The notes: generated by a model from the sequence alone, not told the origin. Shown: positions 1-11,703, numbered from the stretch's first letter. The stretch: 32,266 nt of DNA from Entophlyctis helioformis (GCA_025526915.1 JAHLKH010000247.1:1-32266); one strand, 5' to 3'. Program-made: numbers and translations.

Positions 1-330
1 TATCCGAGCAGCGCTGCTCCCTCTGCCGACAGATGCGTGATGGCTGCTGCTGCTGCTGCCGGTCTGGCGCTCATCTGTGCAGACGCTGTCGGCAGCAATG
101 AGCCATTACTGCTGCTGCTGCTGTCGTCGTTGATGTCGTCGTTGATGTCCACGGCCAGGTCGGTGACAAACAGAGCGCCGTGGCACTGGACGGCCGGCCT
201 GATGTAAACAAGCGTTGCGTCTGCAGGCGGTGGCTCTGCTGCAGGTGGTGGTGCTGCTGGTGCTGGCTGGGTCTGGGCCAAGAGCAAGATGTGGCTGGAG
301 GCGCCGGTACTTTGTGTGGCTGGTTGCTTG
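1..330 (-). CDS. Possible partial coding segment of unknown gene, leaving left edge
   Basis: On the minus strand one frame stays open from about 330 to the edge and reads like protein: a Pro/Ala-rich stretch, then a segment containing LVYIRPAVQCHGALFVTDL, an acidic Asp/Asn run, a Ser run and an Ala-rich tail. No start codon, splice sites or family could be assigned. It lies downstream of the kinase on the same strand, so it could be an exon of a neighbouring gene or a 3' part of the kinase. The partner copy is outside the window, so conservation cannot be tested here. Confidence 0.22.
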
Positions 331-581
331 TGGTCGCTGCTGCTGCTGCTGCGTGGCCAGTGGCAGCGAGGCTCGTGTGTGTGTCGGCCATCGGGCAAGC
401 AGGCGTGGGGCTGGCTGGCACACGGGCAGACGGGGCGGCGTGCCGAGGGCGGGCGAGTCGGGCGAGCCAGGTGCAGCGGGTGCGTGCTTGGCGGTGCCGG
501 CGTGCTTGTGTCGGTGCGGGCAAGCGCAAGCCGCCGGCCAGACGGCGTGCGCTGCCATCACCCACGCAGACTCACGCAGAC

Positions 582-3500
582 TCACGCAGACCCGCACAGA
601 CCGGCGATCCAGAACATTGCGCCTGTTGCCATCTGCCGATCGCCAGATACCCGGTTGCCTTCCGGCCGCGTCGCAAAGCGGTCAACGCGGCGGCTGCTTC
701 GGCGGCTGCTTCGGTGGCGCGAGTGGCGCGGCACCACTCGGCCCGACGACTTCGAATCCTTCGCAGTGTGCGCTTGGCTCCCGCCTGCCCGGAGCACGGC
801 TCGCTGGCCACCAGCCTGTACATCGTCTCGTTCATTGCGTGTCTGCGCTGGCTGCTGCAGGCACCGCACTCTGTCTGCCAAACCATCCCGCCCAGCCCGT
901 CTGCGTCCCTGCCTGGCCCTGCCCCTGCTCGCTCCGCCTCCGCCTGTGGTGCACATGCCCTGCGCCGACCATCCCTGGCACTGCACGTCGGCTGCCACGT
1001 CCCGCACTTGCTGAAAGTCCAGCGGCTTGGTCATGACGCCGTCCATCCCCGCCTGGCGACAGGCGTTCTCCACCGTGTCCAGTCCAGACCCTGTAACGCC
1101 AACAATGGCGGTCCGTGGCATCCTGTGCTCGGCCTCAAACTGCCGGATCTGCCGTGCTGCTTCAACGCCAGACATCACAGGCATCTGCAGGTCCATCAGC
1201 ACCAGATCCACCTGCCCGGCATGCGCAACATCGCCCTGTCCAGGATCACCGTTTGGCAACTTGGCTCGCTGCTGGTCCAGTGATCCAGAGTCGTGTTGCG
1301 ATGCAGACTGAGATGCGGTTGGTGCGGCTGGCGAGCCATGGATGCCAGTGCGTGCTCTGTGAACAGCCTGAACGCCTGCTCGCCATCCGATGCCAGGACA
1401 ACGTGGTGGCCGTCAAGCTGCAGACGTCGCTGCAGCACCATTCGGTTGGTCTCGCTGTCGTCTGCCACGAGAACACGGAGTGGTCACTCTTGCGCACGCC
1501 TGGCTCTGGTGCCTGTGATGCGTGTGATGGCTGCGATGCTGCCTCTCTGTCAAACTCTTGCGTCCCTGTGGTTGTGCGGCTGGTGCAGCCGGTGCAGCGG
1601 CTGGTGTTGATGCTGTGTGCGTCTTGGCATCCGCAGTTCGACACAAAACGTCGATCCAACACTCTCCTGGCTCGCAACAGACACACGCCTGTGACAACAA
1701 GCACCAGCCATGCCCAGGCACGTCGTCAGTCCTAGCACTCACGCATGTCGCCATGCCATCTGTCGCACACAGCCATGATCAGAGGACTCGCTGGCAACTC
1801 ACCCATTCAGATATCCCACAAGCCGTGCCACAATCGCCAGTCCCAGTCCCGTCCCCTCAATCTGTCTGCGCAGCGGTCCAACCGACTCGAGCCGCTCAAA
1901 GTCTCGGAACAGCCGGTCGAGCTTGTCGCTTGGAATGCCAATGCCCGTGTCCTGCACGCACAGCTGGATGTCGACACTGTCGGCCGACGCATCAAGCGCC
2001 TTGCAACTGACGCGCACTCTGCCGGCTGGCGTGAACTTGATCGCATTGCCGCACTGGTGGTTGCGCGTATCTGGTGAGCTGTCCGCCACGTTGCCATCGC
2101 CATGCCATCTCACGCCGTCGCCATGACTGCCATCGCCACTCACCAGATTGGAGATCACCTGCCGGATCTTGCCTGCATCGCCAACCACCACCATCCCATC
2201 CAGAGTCGCGTCAATGTCGAGTGCAAGCTCGAGTCCGCGTCTCTGCGCCATAACGTCAAACAACTCGACCGACGACCGCACAAACTCGCTCAGCACAAAC
2301 GTCTCTTCTCGCAGCACCATCTGGCCGGCCTCCATTTGCGTCAGGAACTGCCAACAGCCAGGAGAACAGCGACCAAGCATCCGCAATAGCGTCAGTTGGC
2401 TCGTTGGCGTCGCTGCCTGCAGTTGAACATGACCACACACACACACACCACACACACACACACTGTGGCTCACCAGCAAATCGTTCACAATGTCCAGCAG
2501 TGCGCGACTCGCTTCGTGTGCATGGCGCGCATACTGCTTGGCTTGATCTCTGCCCTGATCGCCTGCCTTGTCGTCCAGCATCAACTCGAGAAAGTTGATG
2601 ATGGCATTGAGTGGATTGCGCACTGCCATATTGCCATGCACAGCCAGTGGACCGTCGGTCGATGGTCGGTTGATGGTCGGTCGATGGTTAGTCCACGCCG
2701 ACCAGATATGACCCTGGCAAGTGTCTGTCCACAGCACACCACAAAGCCCAGACACTCTCGCTATTACATTCGTGTGTGATGTTGGCCAGCATCAGCGAAC
2801 GTAGCTTGTCGTTCTTGATGGCAGATGCTCGCTCCTGGAACGTGCTCACAAACCACCAGTAGATGACCTGCACCAGCTGCGCCATGTTCTCGTCGATGGC
2901 TGTCCACAGATCGCATCCCGACGCGGCTGCTACCGACACGGTTGCGTTGCAGTCCAACGGCGACGTGGGCTCGCGGCTCTGCGCAACTTGCAGGTTGCTG
3001 GACACGTGCGACTCCTTGCGCAGGAAGGCAACAAACACGTCGCCTGTGGCTGTCAGTGGGATGTACAGCAGGCCGCATGCGTGCTTGAAGTGGCCAGAGT
3101 CGAGAAACATGGCCGAGCAGTCGTCCAGCGCAATGATGGTTGTCGGTCGCCGCTCGCACAGTTGTGCCAGGATGTAGTCCGACTCGACACGCAGCTCGTC
3201 GGGACTCACGATGCGGATCAGCTTGTTGACGTTGATGAGCGCAGCGTCGGCCTTGAAGAACTGCATCAGCTGGCAGATGTTGGTCATGATGTGGTGCGAG
3301 ATAGCCTCGCTGTGGTCCCACTCGTCGTCCTGCGTGCCCAGCTGACGTGTGTGTCTGCATGTTGCCTCTGGTGCTCGACCAACTGGGCAGGCTTGGGGTT
3401 GCGGCATCTGCGACGTCTCCAGCCTGCTCTTGGCTCGCTGCCGATCCTGCAAGCAGATGCGGCTGTCTGTGTGATGGCTGCGCCGTGCCATGCTGCTGAT

Positions 3501-5769
3501 GGTTCTGCTGATGCTCGTGTTGGTGCTGATGCTGCTCGACTTGCTCGCTTGTGAAGGACTCGCAGCTTGGCGTGAAGGATGCGTACTTGGTCGCTTGGAT
3601 GGGCTGGCTTGGTGAGGGGGGCCGTGGTGGATGCAGATACTTTCCCTCGGCTGGATCGATGGGCTGTGATGAAGCGAGCGTGGCAGACGAGAGCGATCTG
3701 TCGGGCAAGTCTGTGCTGGATGTCGCGTTGAGAGTGGGTTGCGGCAAAGGAAAACGCGCGAAATCCGTGCTGCCTGACACGCTGCCTGACACGCTGCCTG
3801 AACAGTCGGCTGGGGACTGAGCGGACGCTTGAGGGGACGCTTGAGGGACGCATGAGAGGGTGCTGATTGCTGCTGCACAGACGAGCTCGACAGCGCAAGC
3901 GACCGGTCAGAGAGCGTGGCTGGTGGCTGGCGGGATGCTTCATGGTTTGGCTCGCGGCTGTTGGATCCAGCAGGCGTTCCTTGCGTCGACAGAATCGACA
4001 GGATGGCTTGGTCGGTGACCAGCTGCTGTGACTTCATCTGCTCGAGTAGAATGGCCGTTTCAAGGACATTGCTGACTGCGTATCCCACCTGCCACGCGAA
4101 CACGAGGCTGTCCATCGGCAGCCGGTATGGGTGGTTGGAATGCACGACCATCGTGGCGAATGGCTTGCCAAAGCACCAAAGGCTGATCGATGCCAGTGAT
4201 CGCTGGTGCGGCACACGAGAGCAGATGTGTCAGTGCTGCTTGAAGCCTGTCATGGCATTGCAGTTGCCGCCCACATTCGAGTCATCCACATTCGAGTCAT
4301 CCACTCACCGCTCCAATGCTTGCATAGTATGAGGACTGGAACGGCGCATTGCACGGAGAGCGCAGTGGTTGAGTGGGATCATGGGCATCCCAGGCAGTCG
4401 CATCACATGCGATTGAGCTGCCTCGTTGTCGTAGATGAGGCGACTGCTGATGCTCCTGACAACATAATGGTCCCAGACGTCATCGGGAACGGACGCAAAG
4501 CTGGCTGCCTGCACATTGAACGGATTCAGCAGCGACGTGCTCGCTGGGCTGCCCTCTTCAAAGACGAGAGCGAAGGATCGGCTGTTCTTGGACTTGTACA
4601 CAGTCAGATGGTCGTGGCCCGTGAAGCGCAGCAGGAACCGGCCGACGGTCGTGAGCTTGGACTGGACGTCTGGCGCGGAACGAACCAGCTGCAGCACCTG
4701 GTGCAACAGGACGGCTGACTTGGACGGATCGCTTGTGACGCCGGTCCATGCCGACGGGATCATGACACGCGCATGCCAGAGGCTTGTGCCGGCAGTGACT
4801 GGCTGTGCGCGAGACAGAGTGGCAGAGCTCGTAAGCGAACGGACCACATGCGACGGCGGTTTGTACGACTCTGGCATGACCGATTCAGATGCAGCCTGTT
4901 CAGATAAGGAAGCCGATGAGGGAGCAGATGAGGGAGCAGATGCAGATGCAGAAGAAGAAGCAGCAGCTTGTGCAGATGGACCGTCTGCATTCGACTGTGG
5001 CATCGGCGATGCAAGATGCGCGGCAGGGGAGAGAGCACAGGTATCATGGGCACAGACAACGCCGCGTCGAGTGGGCGACGGCTGGACGTGTTGCAGTTGT
5101 GACGAGATCCATCTCGATGATGAGCAGCACGGCGGGGCCGTCTGGGTCTGCAGAGTCCGGAGGAGAGTCCGAAGGGTCTGCAGAGTCCGGTGGGTCGGGA
5201 CGGACGTGGTGCAGCGCGACGTGCGACGGGACGGCGACTCCAGAGGCCAGCCGCACGGGCAAGGTGCAGCAGTGCGGGGCGGCCAGGTGCGGCAGGGGGA
5301 CGGGTCTGCTGCCCAGGAACGAGGCGATGTCCAGCCAGGCGGCGACCGAGCTGCTGGGAACGAGGTGGCTCAGGAAGTTGCAGCCGAGGATTTGTTCGGG
5401 ACGGTGGCCGAGAACAGGCTGCACGCTGGTGGAGACGTGGGTGATGGTCCAGGTGGCTGCATGCACCGAGCCAGATGCCGGGGCACCTTGGTCAGCAGCA
5501 GGTGCAGGATCGCCATGCTTGGACGGTGAGTCACCAGGTGGTGGGTCAGAGGCAGAAGCACAGGGACCAGAGGCAGCGGCAGGCAGGCGACCCGCGCCGA
5601 CTTGGACGGCAAACAGCACGCCGTGGCTTTGGATCGTCGCCTCGTTGTGCGGCATGTCTGGGCGGCGGTGCTTGCGGGTGCGGGTTGTGGGTCTGTTGGT
5701 TGTGGGTATGTTGGGTCTTGCGGCAAGTGTGGCCGGAATGCAGCGGCTTGGAGATGGCGATGGCAGCAT
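582..5769 (-). CDS. Phytochrome-like hybrid histidine kinase, left copy, with apparent frameshifts
   Basis: Domain order is PAS, GAF, PHY, HisKA, HATPase, receiver. The PAS-like region has IQSHGVL. The GAF ends in LNHCALRA and then, after an intron (about 4203-4309), ASISLWCFGKPF. A roughly 200-residue Ser/Gln/His-rich linker follows, then PHY (GLLYIPLTATGDVFVAFLRK). HisKA reads NITHE-L-RNPLNAI across an intron at 2623-2767. Further introns lie near 2352-2480 and at 2054-2143 and 1689-1802. The ATPase shows NAIKFTP, VQDTGIGIP and EGTGLGLAI. The receiver has VLVADDSE, LMDLQMP (phospho-Asp codon near 1193) and MTKP (Lys near 1028). Compared with the right copy, this copy has 1-nt indels near 5098, 5020, 4350, 3843 and 3337; frame changes near 1560, 1480 and 1340 have no partner to compare. 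The 3' end is uncertain. It is predicted to be a two-component signalling protein. The gene is divergent from SCAPER. Confidence 0.8.
2432..2463. repeat. CA/TG microsatellite in kinase intron
   Basis: A (CA)n tract with one interruption lies in the intron following the HisKA exon. The right-arm equivalent (about 31795-31820) is an uninterrupted, shorter TG run, so the repeat length differs between the arms. Confidence 0.85.
2623..2767 (-). other. Intron splitting the HisKA H-box (left kinase)
   Basis: The exon ends after NITHE plus one base and the next begins in LRNPLNAI, so splicing restores a canonical HELRNPLNA phospho-His motif. The left donor is GTAATA, whereas the equivalent right-arm intron (31497-31636) has GTAAGC. 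The acceptor is GGCAG in both copies. Confidence 0.7.
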
Positions 5770-6064
5770 GAGTCATGGTCTACCAGGGTGATCGTCGCAG
5801 ATCTGGCCACTCGGATCAGCGAGTGGTCGCGACGGTCTGGTTGGATGGCTGGTGGATGGCTGGTTGGATGGCAGCCATGGCGAGAGCAGCAGCAGCCGAC
5901 AGAGGCGTGCGAGTGCGGGCAGGCTGGCTGGCAGCTGGCAGTCGCACACACCGGCCGTGTGGCTGCCTGCAGCTGATTGGCGGGCGGACTTTGGGCGGAC
6001 TTTTGGCCACGAGACCGAGCAGCAGCGCGCAGGTTCGCTGTCTTGCACAGACACGGCCCGTTGG
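5770..6064. promoter_or_regulatory. Bidirectional promoter between kinase and SCAPER (left)
   Basis: About 295 bp separates the divergent start codons. It contains an inverted CCAAT box (ATTGG, 5976-5980) followed at once by two tandem copies of GGGCGGACTTT (5982-5992 and 5993-6003), each with a GC-box core. The same arrangement is kept in the right arm (about 28303-28340), although surrounding sequence differs by indels. Its position and conservation suggest a shared control region; no binding protein can be named. Confidence 0.5.
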
Positions 6065-6474
6065 ATGCAGACTGCGACGAGCATGGCGGCCATGGCGGCC
6101 ATGGCAACCACGACGGCTGCCGGCAGCAACCACAACCACGACGACAGTAACCACGCTGCGAGTGCTGCGAGTGCCGGCTGGACCACCGTGCCGCAGTCCC
6201 GGCGGCTGCAGCGGCGCCAGCACGGCAGCAGCCAGCCGCACACGGGCAGCCAGCAGCCAGCAGCAGCGCCGCACCAGCACCAGCCGCCGCTGCTGTACAG
6301 CTCGGTGCTTGCGAGGGCGGCCGGCAGGCAGGCGGCGGCTGCTACTGCTGCCACTGGTGCTGCTACCGCCGGTGCTGCTGCAGGTGCTGCCACTCGTGCA
6401 AGCGCAGCACCGCCCGGCCTGGCACGGCACCAGCACCTCGACCACAGCCACGGCCCGCAGACGCACCCTCTGGC

Positions 6475-6506
<32 letters not shown>

Positions 6507-6554
6507 CACCCCTCGCATCGCACTCCGCCCACAACCACAACCACAACAACAACA

Positions 6555-6598
<44 letters not shown>

Positions 6599-9267
6599 GC
6601 GGGGATCTGGGCTCCTCCAAAGGTGCCAACTCAGCCGCATGCGCACGGCATCCATGGCATCCAGGCTGTGCATGGCGCCTTTGCCATGGACATTCTCCGC
6701 CAGTGCGTCTGCCCACTCGCTCTGCCCACTCGCTCTCTGCCCACCACTGCTGCCGCTTGGATGCCGCTTGGATGCCCATCGCACCGCTGACTTGAACCGC
6801 CGTGCCAACACAGAACCCTCGATGAGCTGCTTGTGCTGGCACAAGTCCAGCAGGTCGATGCTGTCCAGATCGCCACACTGCTGCAAGCCTTCGCATCCAA
6901 GTTCCAGCTGGTGCGTTGCCCTCACCCACTCACTCACTCACTCACTCACGCATGCCTTCCTGCATGTGTCAGTGTCTGCCAGCCTGGCTTCCAATGCCAA
7001 ACCGTGACGACATCGTCGCGCTGACTGCTCCTCTTGCGATCCCGTCGCCGCTTGTGCTCTGCGACAGATCCCGTCCATCCGCCGCCCGCTGGACGGCCTT
7101 GGCCATCGTGCGCAGTCCGGCCACAGCCAGATGCCGTGGGATCAGCACAGGCAGTCGCTCGACAGCACTCGGGATCGCTCGCTTGGCTTGGATCGGCTCA
7201 AAGCCACGTTCCTGACACAGGCGTTTGCAGACCTGCCGACCGCCGCTCCGGCCTCCGAGTCCCACCACGCACCTACTGCTCCACACTCTGCTGCATTGCA
7301 TGGTGTCCCGCCAGCCATCTCTATGCCGAAAGCCATCCGCCCATCCATCTCGGAGCCATTGAGCATCGCGCAGTTGGCCATGCTCGGCCAGATGCAGCTC
7401 AGCATGCAGACCAGCAACACGCCGGCAGCTGCAGCCAACATCACCAGCACCACTCACACAGGCCACCGCGACGATGGCATGCTCGACATGCGCGACGAGT
7501 TTGACGACATCATGGGCAGTGCGTCTGCCAGGTTCCTCGCCATGCAGCGCACACCACGAAACCGATCCACCAGCTGGACGTCAGGGCAAGTGCATCTGCA
7601 TGGTGTCGCACGGCTTGCCGACTTGGGTCTCCCACCTTGCCTGGCGTGTTGTTGCAGTTGCTTGCATCCATCCATCCATCCATCCATCCATCCATCCATC
7701 CATCCATCCATCCATCCATCCATCCATCCATCCATCCATCCATCCATCCATCCATCGTGTCACTGCGGACTGACTGGCTGACTCGCTGACCGTGGATTGG
7801 ATCTTGCAGGCGGGTCGTCCAGTCTGTTGCATCACCGCGTCGCTTCCTGTCGCCGACCATCTCCAAGCCATCGCTCAGTCCTGCCGAGATCTTACGCAAA
7901 CAGGTGCGTGTGAGCGCGCTTGATGGCTGTGAACACCAGCATTGTCGGTGGCTCTGGTTTGCAGCTCACAGTCACAATGGCATGCCGGTGTTGCCGTTTG
8001 CTGTCTTTGTGTGCAGGCCAAGGCACAGGAACTGCGCGAGAGCTTCCAGACTCTCAAGGCAGAGAAGCTGCGATCCAAGTCGGAAAAGGTGTGTTCCGTG
8101 CGTCTGCATTGCTGCCATGATCCTCGATCTGGCTGACTGGCTGGCTGGCTGACTGGCTGCCTGCCTGACTGGCAACATTTGACAGATCCAGGCCACCAAG
8201 GAGCGCCAGATGGAGCAGCTGCAAAGCCATGCTCGCCACCTCAAAGAGTCGATCGACGAGAAGCAGGTCAAGGCAGAAAAGCTGCGCGAATCGCACCTTC
8301 GCAGCATCCAGATCAAGGCCAAGGACGAGAACACAAAGTGCGACGAGATCTCGTTCATTGCCGCACTCAGGTGTGTATCCGCTGCAATGCACCACACCAT
8401 GTGGGATGCACTCGACTCACTTGCACCGTCACGTCTGCCATTTCACACACATACACACATCCACACTTGCACATGCAAAATGGAATCGCTCATCCGCATC
8501 GGTCAGCATGGAGAACAAGAAGATTGAAGTGCAGCAGCGCCACCAGGAGACCGAGGCACGTCTGATTGAGATGGAGGAGGAGCGGCAGCGCAAGCTCAGC
8601 GAGGCAGCAGCCATGCAAGACGCAGCCACCGAGCGACGCAGGCAGCAGGAGCAGGAGCGGCTGGCCAGGCTGGCACGCGACGAGGAACGCAAGCGCGAAG
8701 CCGAAGCCAAGAAGGAAGAAGAAGCCAAGATGCGCAAGCAGATGCGTCTGACCAGCAACACCAAGAAACTCGAGCGGCTTGAAGCGTTCCGCATCACGCA
8801 AGAGGCGATTGAGAAGGAGCTGGTCAGTTTGGGATGTGACTCGGATGGTGTTTGCACACGAGATGTGACACTTGGGGTGTCGCCGAAAGCGTGGATGGAT
8901 GCCAGTGACGATGGCGTGACTGACACGCTTCTGGCTGCGTGGTGTTGGACAGCGACGCGAGCTTGAAGAGAAACTGGAACGAGGAGTCCGACGCAAGGAC
9001 GAGCAGATCCAGCAGGTCAAGGACAAGGCAGCGGCAGCCAACCTGAATGCCAAGAGCGTGGCCGACCGCATGAGCGCATCTCGCAAGACACCCGACCACA
9101 TGCAGATGGTACGTGTGAGCGTGTGGACACCGCAGACAGTATTGGATCAGCATGCCATGTTTGCCGGTGTCTGTCCAGCCAGGACTCAACGCATCTGCCA
9201 TGGATGCTTGCCGTGGTCAGCAGGAAGGCACAGGCACGTCGACTCCCATCCCACAGGCAGATGGCAA

Positions 9268-9308
<41 letters not shown>

Positions 9309-11703
9309 ACGCCCACCATGTGCTTGGCGTGCTGTGTCTGGCGATCGACCAATCAGTCACGACAGATGCACCAGCAGCAGCAGCAGATGCAGATGCCACG
9401 ACCAGCAGCGCGTCCATGAACAAGATGGCCAAAGACCGCAAGACGGACAGGCGTCGTGTGCAGCAGGCTCGTCAGCGGATCGTGGAGACGTCCGAGACGT
9501 TTGCGTTCTTCTCGCCTGCCGTCCTGCCAAAGTCAACGGCAGCCAGCCGAGAGTTCAAGCAGAGATGCAGCCGCATGGCAGGCAGTCTCAAGCAGCGACT
9601 TGCTGCAGCTCAACAGCAGCACAAGCACGGCCGGCAATCCGAGTCGCATGCTGGACAGGCTGTGCATTCATCGATGGCGGCGGCACTGGATGACGATCTT
9701 GCGGCTCTCTTGGCGCATGCAACCAAGGTGAGTCTTTGCGCTGATGGCTTGCTTGCAGATGGCTTACAGATGACATGCAGATGGCTTGCAGACTATCAGA
9801 GCACTGACCACATGCTGCACAGACTGCCACGACCGACCAGCATGCCAGCACCATTGATGCGCTCTGCACAACAGGACTCGTCGGTCATATCCTGCTGGCT
9901 TGCTCAGCTGTTGACAAGAAGCAATGCATGCTGCTGTCTGTCAAGTGAGTTCCATGCTGCTGCCAGTGTCGCAAAAAGCGTGGCTGCTGTGTGGTGGCCA
10001 GCACCGGCAACTGACACGGCGTCGACTGTGCAGAGAAGTGTGTCTGGCATTCGACCTTGTGCTCGCCGTGTGTGGCGAGCCATCGGCCATTGAGCTGCTC
10101 ATTCGGTCGCCTGATGCGCTGCTGGTTGGCTTGCTTGAACAACTCGGACGCGTCCTGCCGCTGTGCACATCGACGCTGTCCGTGGCGCCGTCAGAGGCTG
10201 TCAGCCAGACATTGTCGCTGGTGCTGCCTGTTGCATCACGGATGCTGGCGGTTGTGACGCGCTGCTTGGAGCACGCAAGCAGCAACAACGATACTGTGTG
10301 TCTGCAGCACGATCTATTCAGGCAAGTAGTTGGCTGGCTTGTTGGCTAGCCTGTTGTCTGCATTCCTTGGATGTGCTGACAGTGTCTGTGTCCCATGGAC
10401 TGACACTGACTGTTGCTTGTGTGTCTGCATGGCGTGGTGTTCAGCATGGCTGTCCATCTGGAAGTGATCAGCAAGCTGCGCGATGTGCACCTTGAGATTC
10501 ATGGTCATCTCATGGCCGAGCCGTGTGTTGTTGGCTTTGTGCGTGCATCGTCGCGTTTCTTGGAGACACTGTCGGCCGTCCAGCAAGCCGAGTACGTCGA
10601 TGAGCAGCTCTGCTGGCACTGTCTGGATTGGCTCGCTTGGATGGCCAGCACATGGACTGACATGGCATGGCATGGCTGGCACTCCACACACGGCGACAGA
10701 CTCCACACGACGCCAATCTTTGAACGCAAGACGCTTGCACCACATGCAGCACTTGTCGTGTCTGCGTTCCGACACACGCATCTGTGCGGACTGGTCACGA
10801 TGCTGGACGCCGTGCTGCTGTACAAGGGAGGCAATCCACGGTCGGCTGCCGAGTTCAGTCTCACGGACGACTGGCTGTCCATTTCACTGACCATCTTGCG
10901 CACGTTCAACAACATGTGCGCACTGGACTTGAGCATGGTTCAGGTGAGTGCATGCCATATCATGCCATGCCATGCCATGCCGTCACGGACGATGACGGAC
11001 AGAGATGGCGGGTTGGTTTGCAGACTGTGACTGACACAGATGATCCACGATGCACACGATACGCGACGATTGCTTGTCCAAACCAAACCAGGACGTGCTC
11101 GAGATGGACAGCCTGCGCAACGAGTGTTTCCATCTGATCCTGTACTGGATCCAATACTGGGAGCGATGGTCGGCCACTGCACAGCACCAGTTCAAGTGTG
11201 TCCAGCCGACATCGGCAACAGTCAGTGTTGGCAGCAACAGCAACGGGGACGGCAACGGGGACGGCAGCAGCAGCATCGCAACCAGCCCATCGGATGCGCT
11301 CTTCCACGAGCTGATCCTGTTCCTCGGCAGCATCTGTCTGGACAATCCGCAGATGGCCGAGATGGTGCGATACGGCAGCGTTCAGGGACCCGTGATGCTC
11401 AAGCGTCTGTGCTCGTTGCCGTTCGCGTTCTACGTGCGGCCTGAGCTCCAGCGCGTGCTGTTCCCAACACTGGCGATCCTGACAGTCGGCGACGAAGCCA
11501 ATCGCGAGATCCTGGAGGAAGACATGTCGGTGGAGATGATTGCGATGTTCTTGAGGCAGACGCAGCAACGCCACAAGGCGGCGGATGTGTCAGGCGGCCA
11601 TGGACATCGCATGGATGTTGGTGTCCGCATGCCACGAGCCATGGTTGATGCGTATCTGGCAACAGCGGCAGCGGCAGCATCAGAAGCGCAGTCGAATGAG
11701 TAA
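6065..11703 (+). CDS. SCAPER-family protein, left copy (13 exons, intact)
   Basis: Inferred exons are 6065-6702, 6814-6910, 7068-7645, 7810-7903, 8017-8088, 8186-8370, 8507-8822, 8953-9108, 9179-9727, 9823-9944, 10034-10321, 10445-10943 and 11092-11703. All phases agree and give about 1,400 residues, the length of human SCAPER (S-phase cyclin A-associated protein in the ER). The N-terminus is low complexity with a polyQ tract. A central Glu/Lys/Arg-rich coiled coil includes [18 protein letters not shown], then [19 protein letters not shown] and EEERQRK, matching the conserved SCAPER block. The C-terminus has [20 protein letters not shown] and [15 protein letters not shown], matching the SCAPER tail. 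The start is chosen because the frame is conserved between arms only from this ATG. The exon 3/4 junction is the least certain. Human SCAPER is ER-associated and linked to cyclin A; the role here is inferred. Confidence 0.85.
6542..6597 (+). repeat. AAC/CAG trinucleotide tract encoding Asn-Gln run
   Basis: An interrupted CAA/AAC run followed by about 13 CAG codons encodes an Asn then Gln homopolymer in SCAPER exon 1. The right copy (about 27738-27790) is one glutamine shorter, a typical replication-slippage difference that keeps the frame. Confidence 0.9.
7665..7756. repeat. (CATC)n tetranucleotide array, about 23 units, in SCAPER intron 3
   Basis: Perfect CATC tandem repeat of about 92 nt located between the exon encoding [13 protein letters not shown] and the short exon beginning [12 protein letters not shown]. 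The equivalent right-arm site (about 26652-26671) has only about four to five units, so the array has expanded on the left or contracted on the right. Open frames through it are periodicity artefacts. Confidence 0.95.
9264..9312 (+). repeat. AACAGC hexanucleotide repeat encoding Asn-Ser
   Basis: In-frame AAC-AGC repeats in SCAPER exon 9 encode alternating Asn-Ser. The left copy has clearly more units than the right copy (about 25118-25142). The length change is a multiple of three and leaves the reading frame intact. Confidence 0.85.
10322..10444 (+). other. GC-AG intron in SCAPER (left)
   Basis: The exon ending HDLF plus two bases (AG) is followed by GCAAGT rather than a GT donor, and the next exon begins after TTCAG with C-ATG. 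Only this junction joins the two conserved exons in phase. AG|GCAAGT is the classic GC-AG donor consensus. The right copy keeps the same GC donor (24128, minus strand). Confidence 0.65.

Noticed and set aside
740..760. TTCGAATCC resembling a tRNA T-loop
   Set aside because: No matching acceptor, D or anticodon stems nearby.
180..1283. Plus-strand open frame of 367 codons at the left edge
   Set aside because: The minus strand of the same stretch encodes the receiver domain with DLQMP and TKP motifs, so the plus frame is a shadow.
7454..7781. Open frames through the CATC array encoding IHPS repeats
   Set aside because: They are periodic translations of an intronic tetranucleotide repeat.
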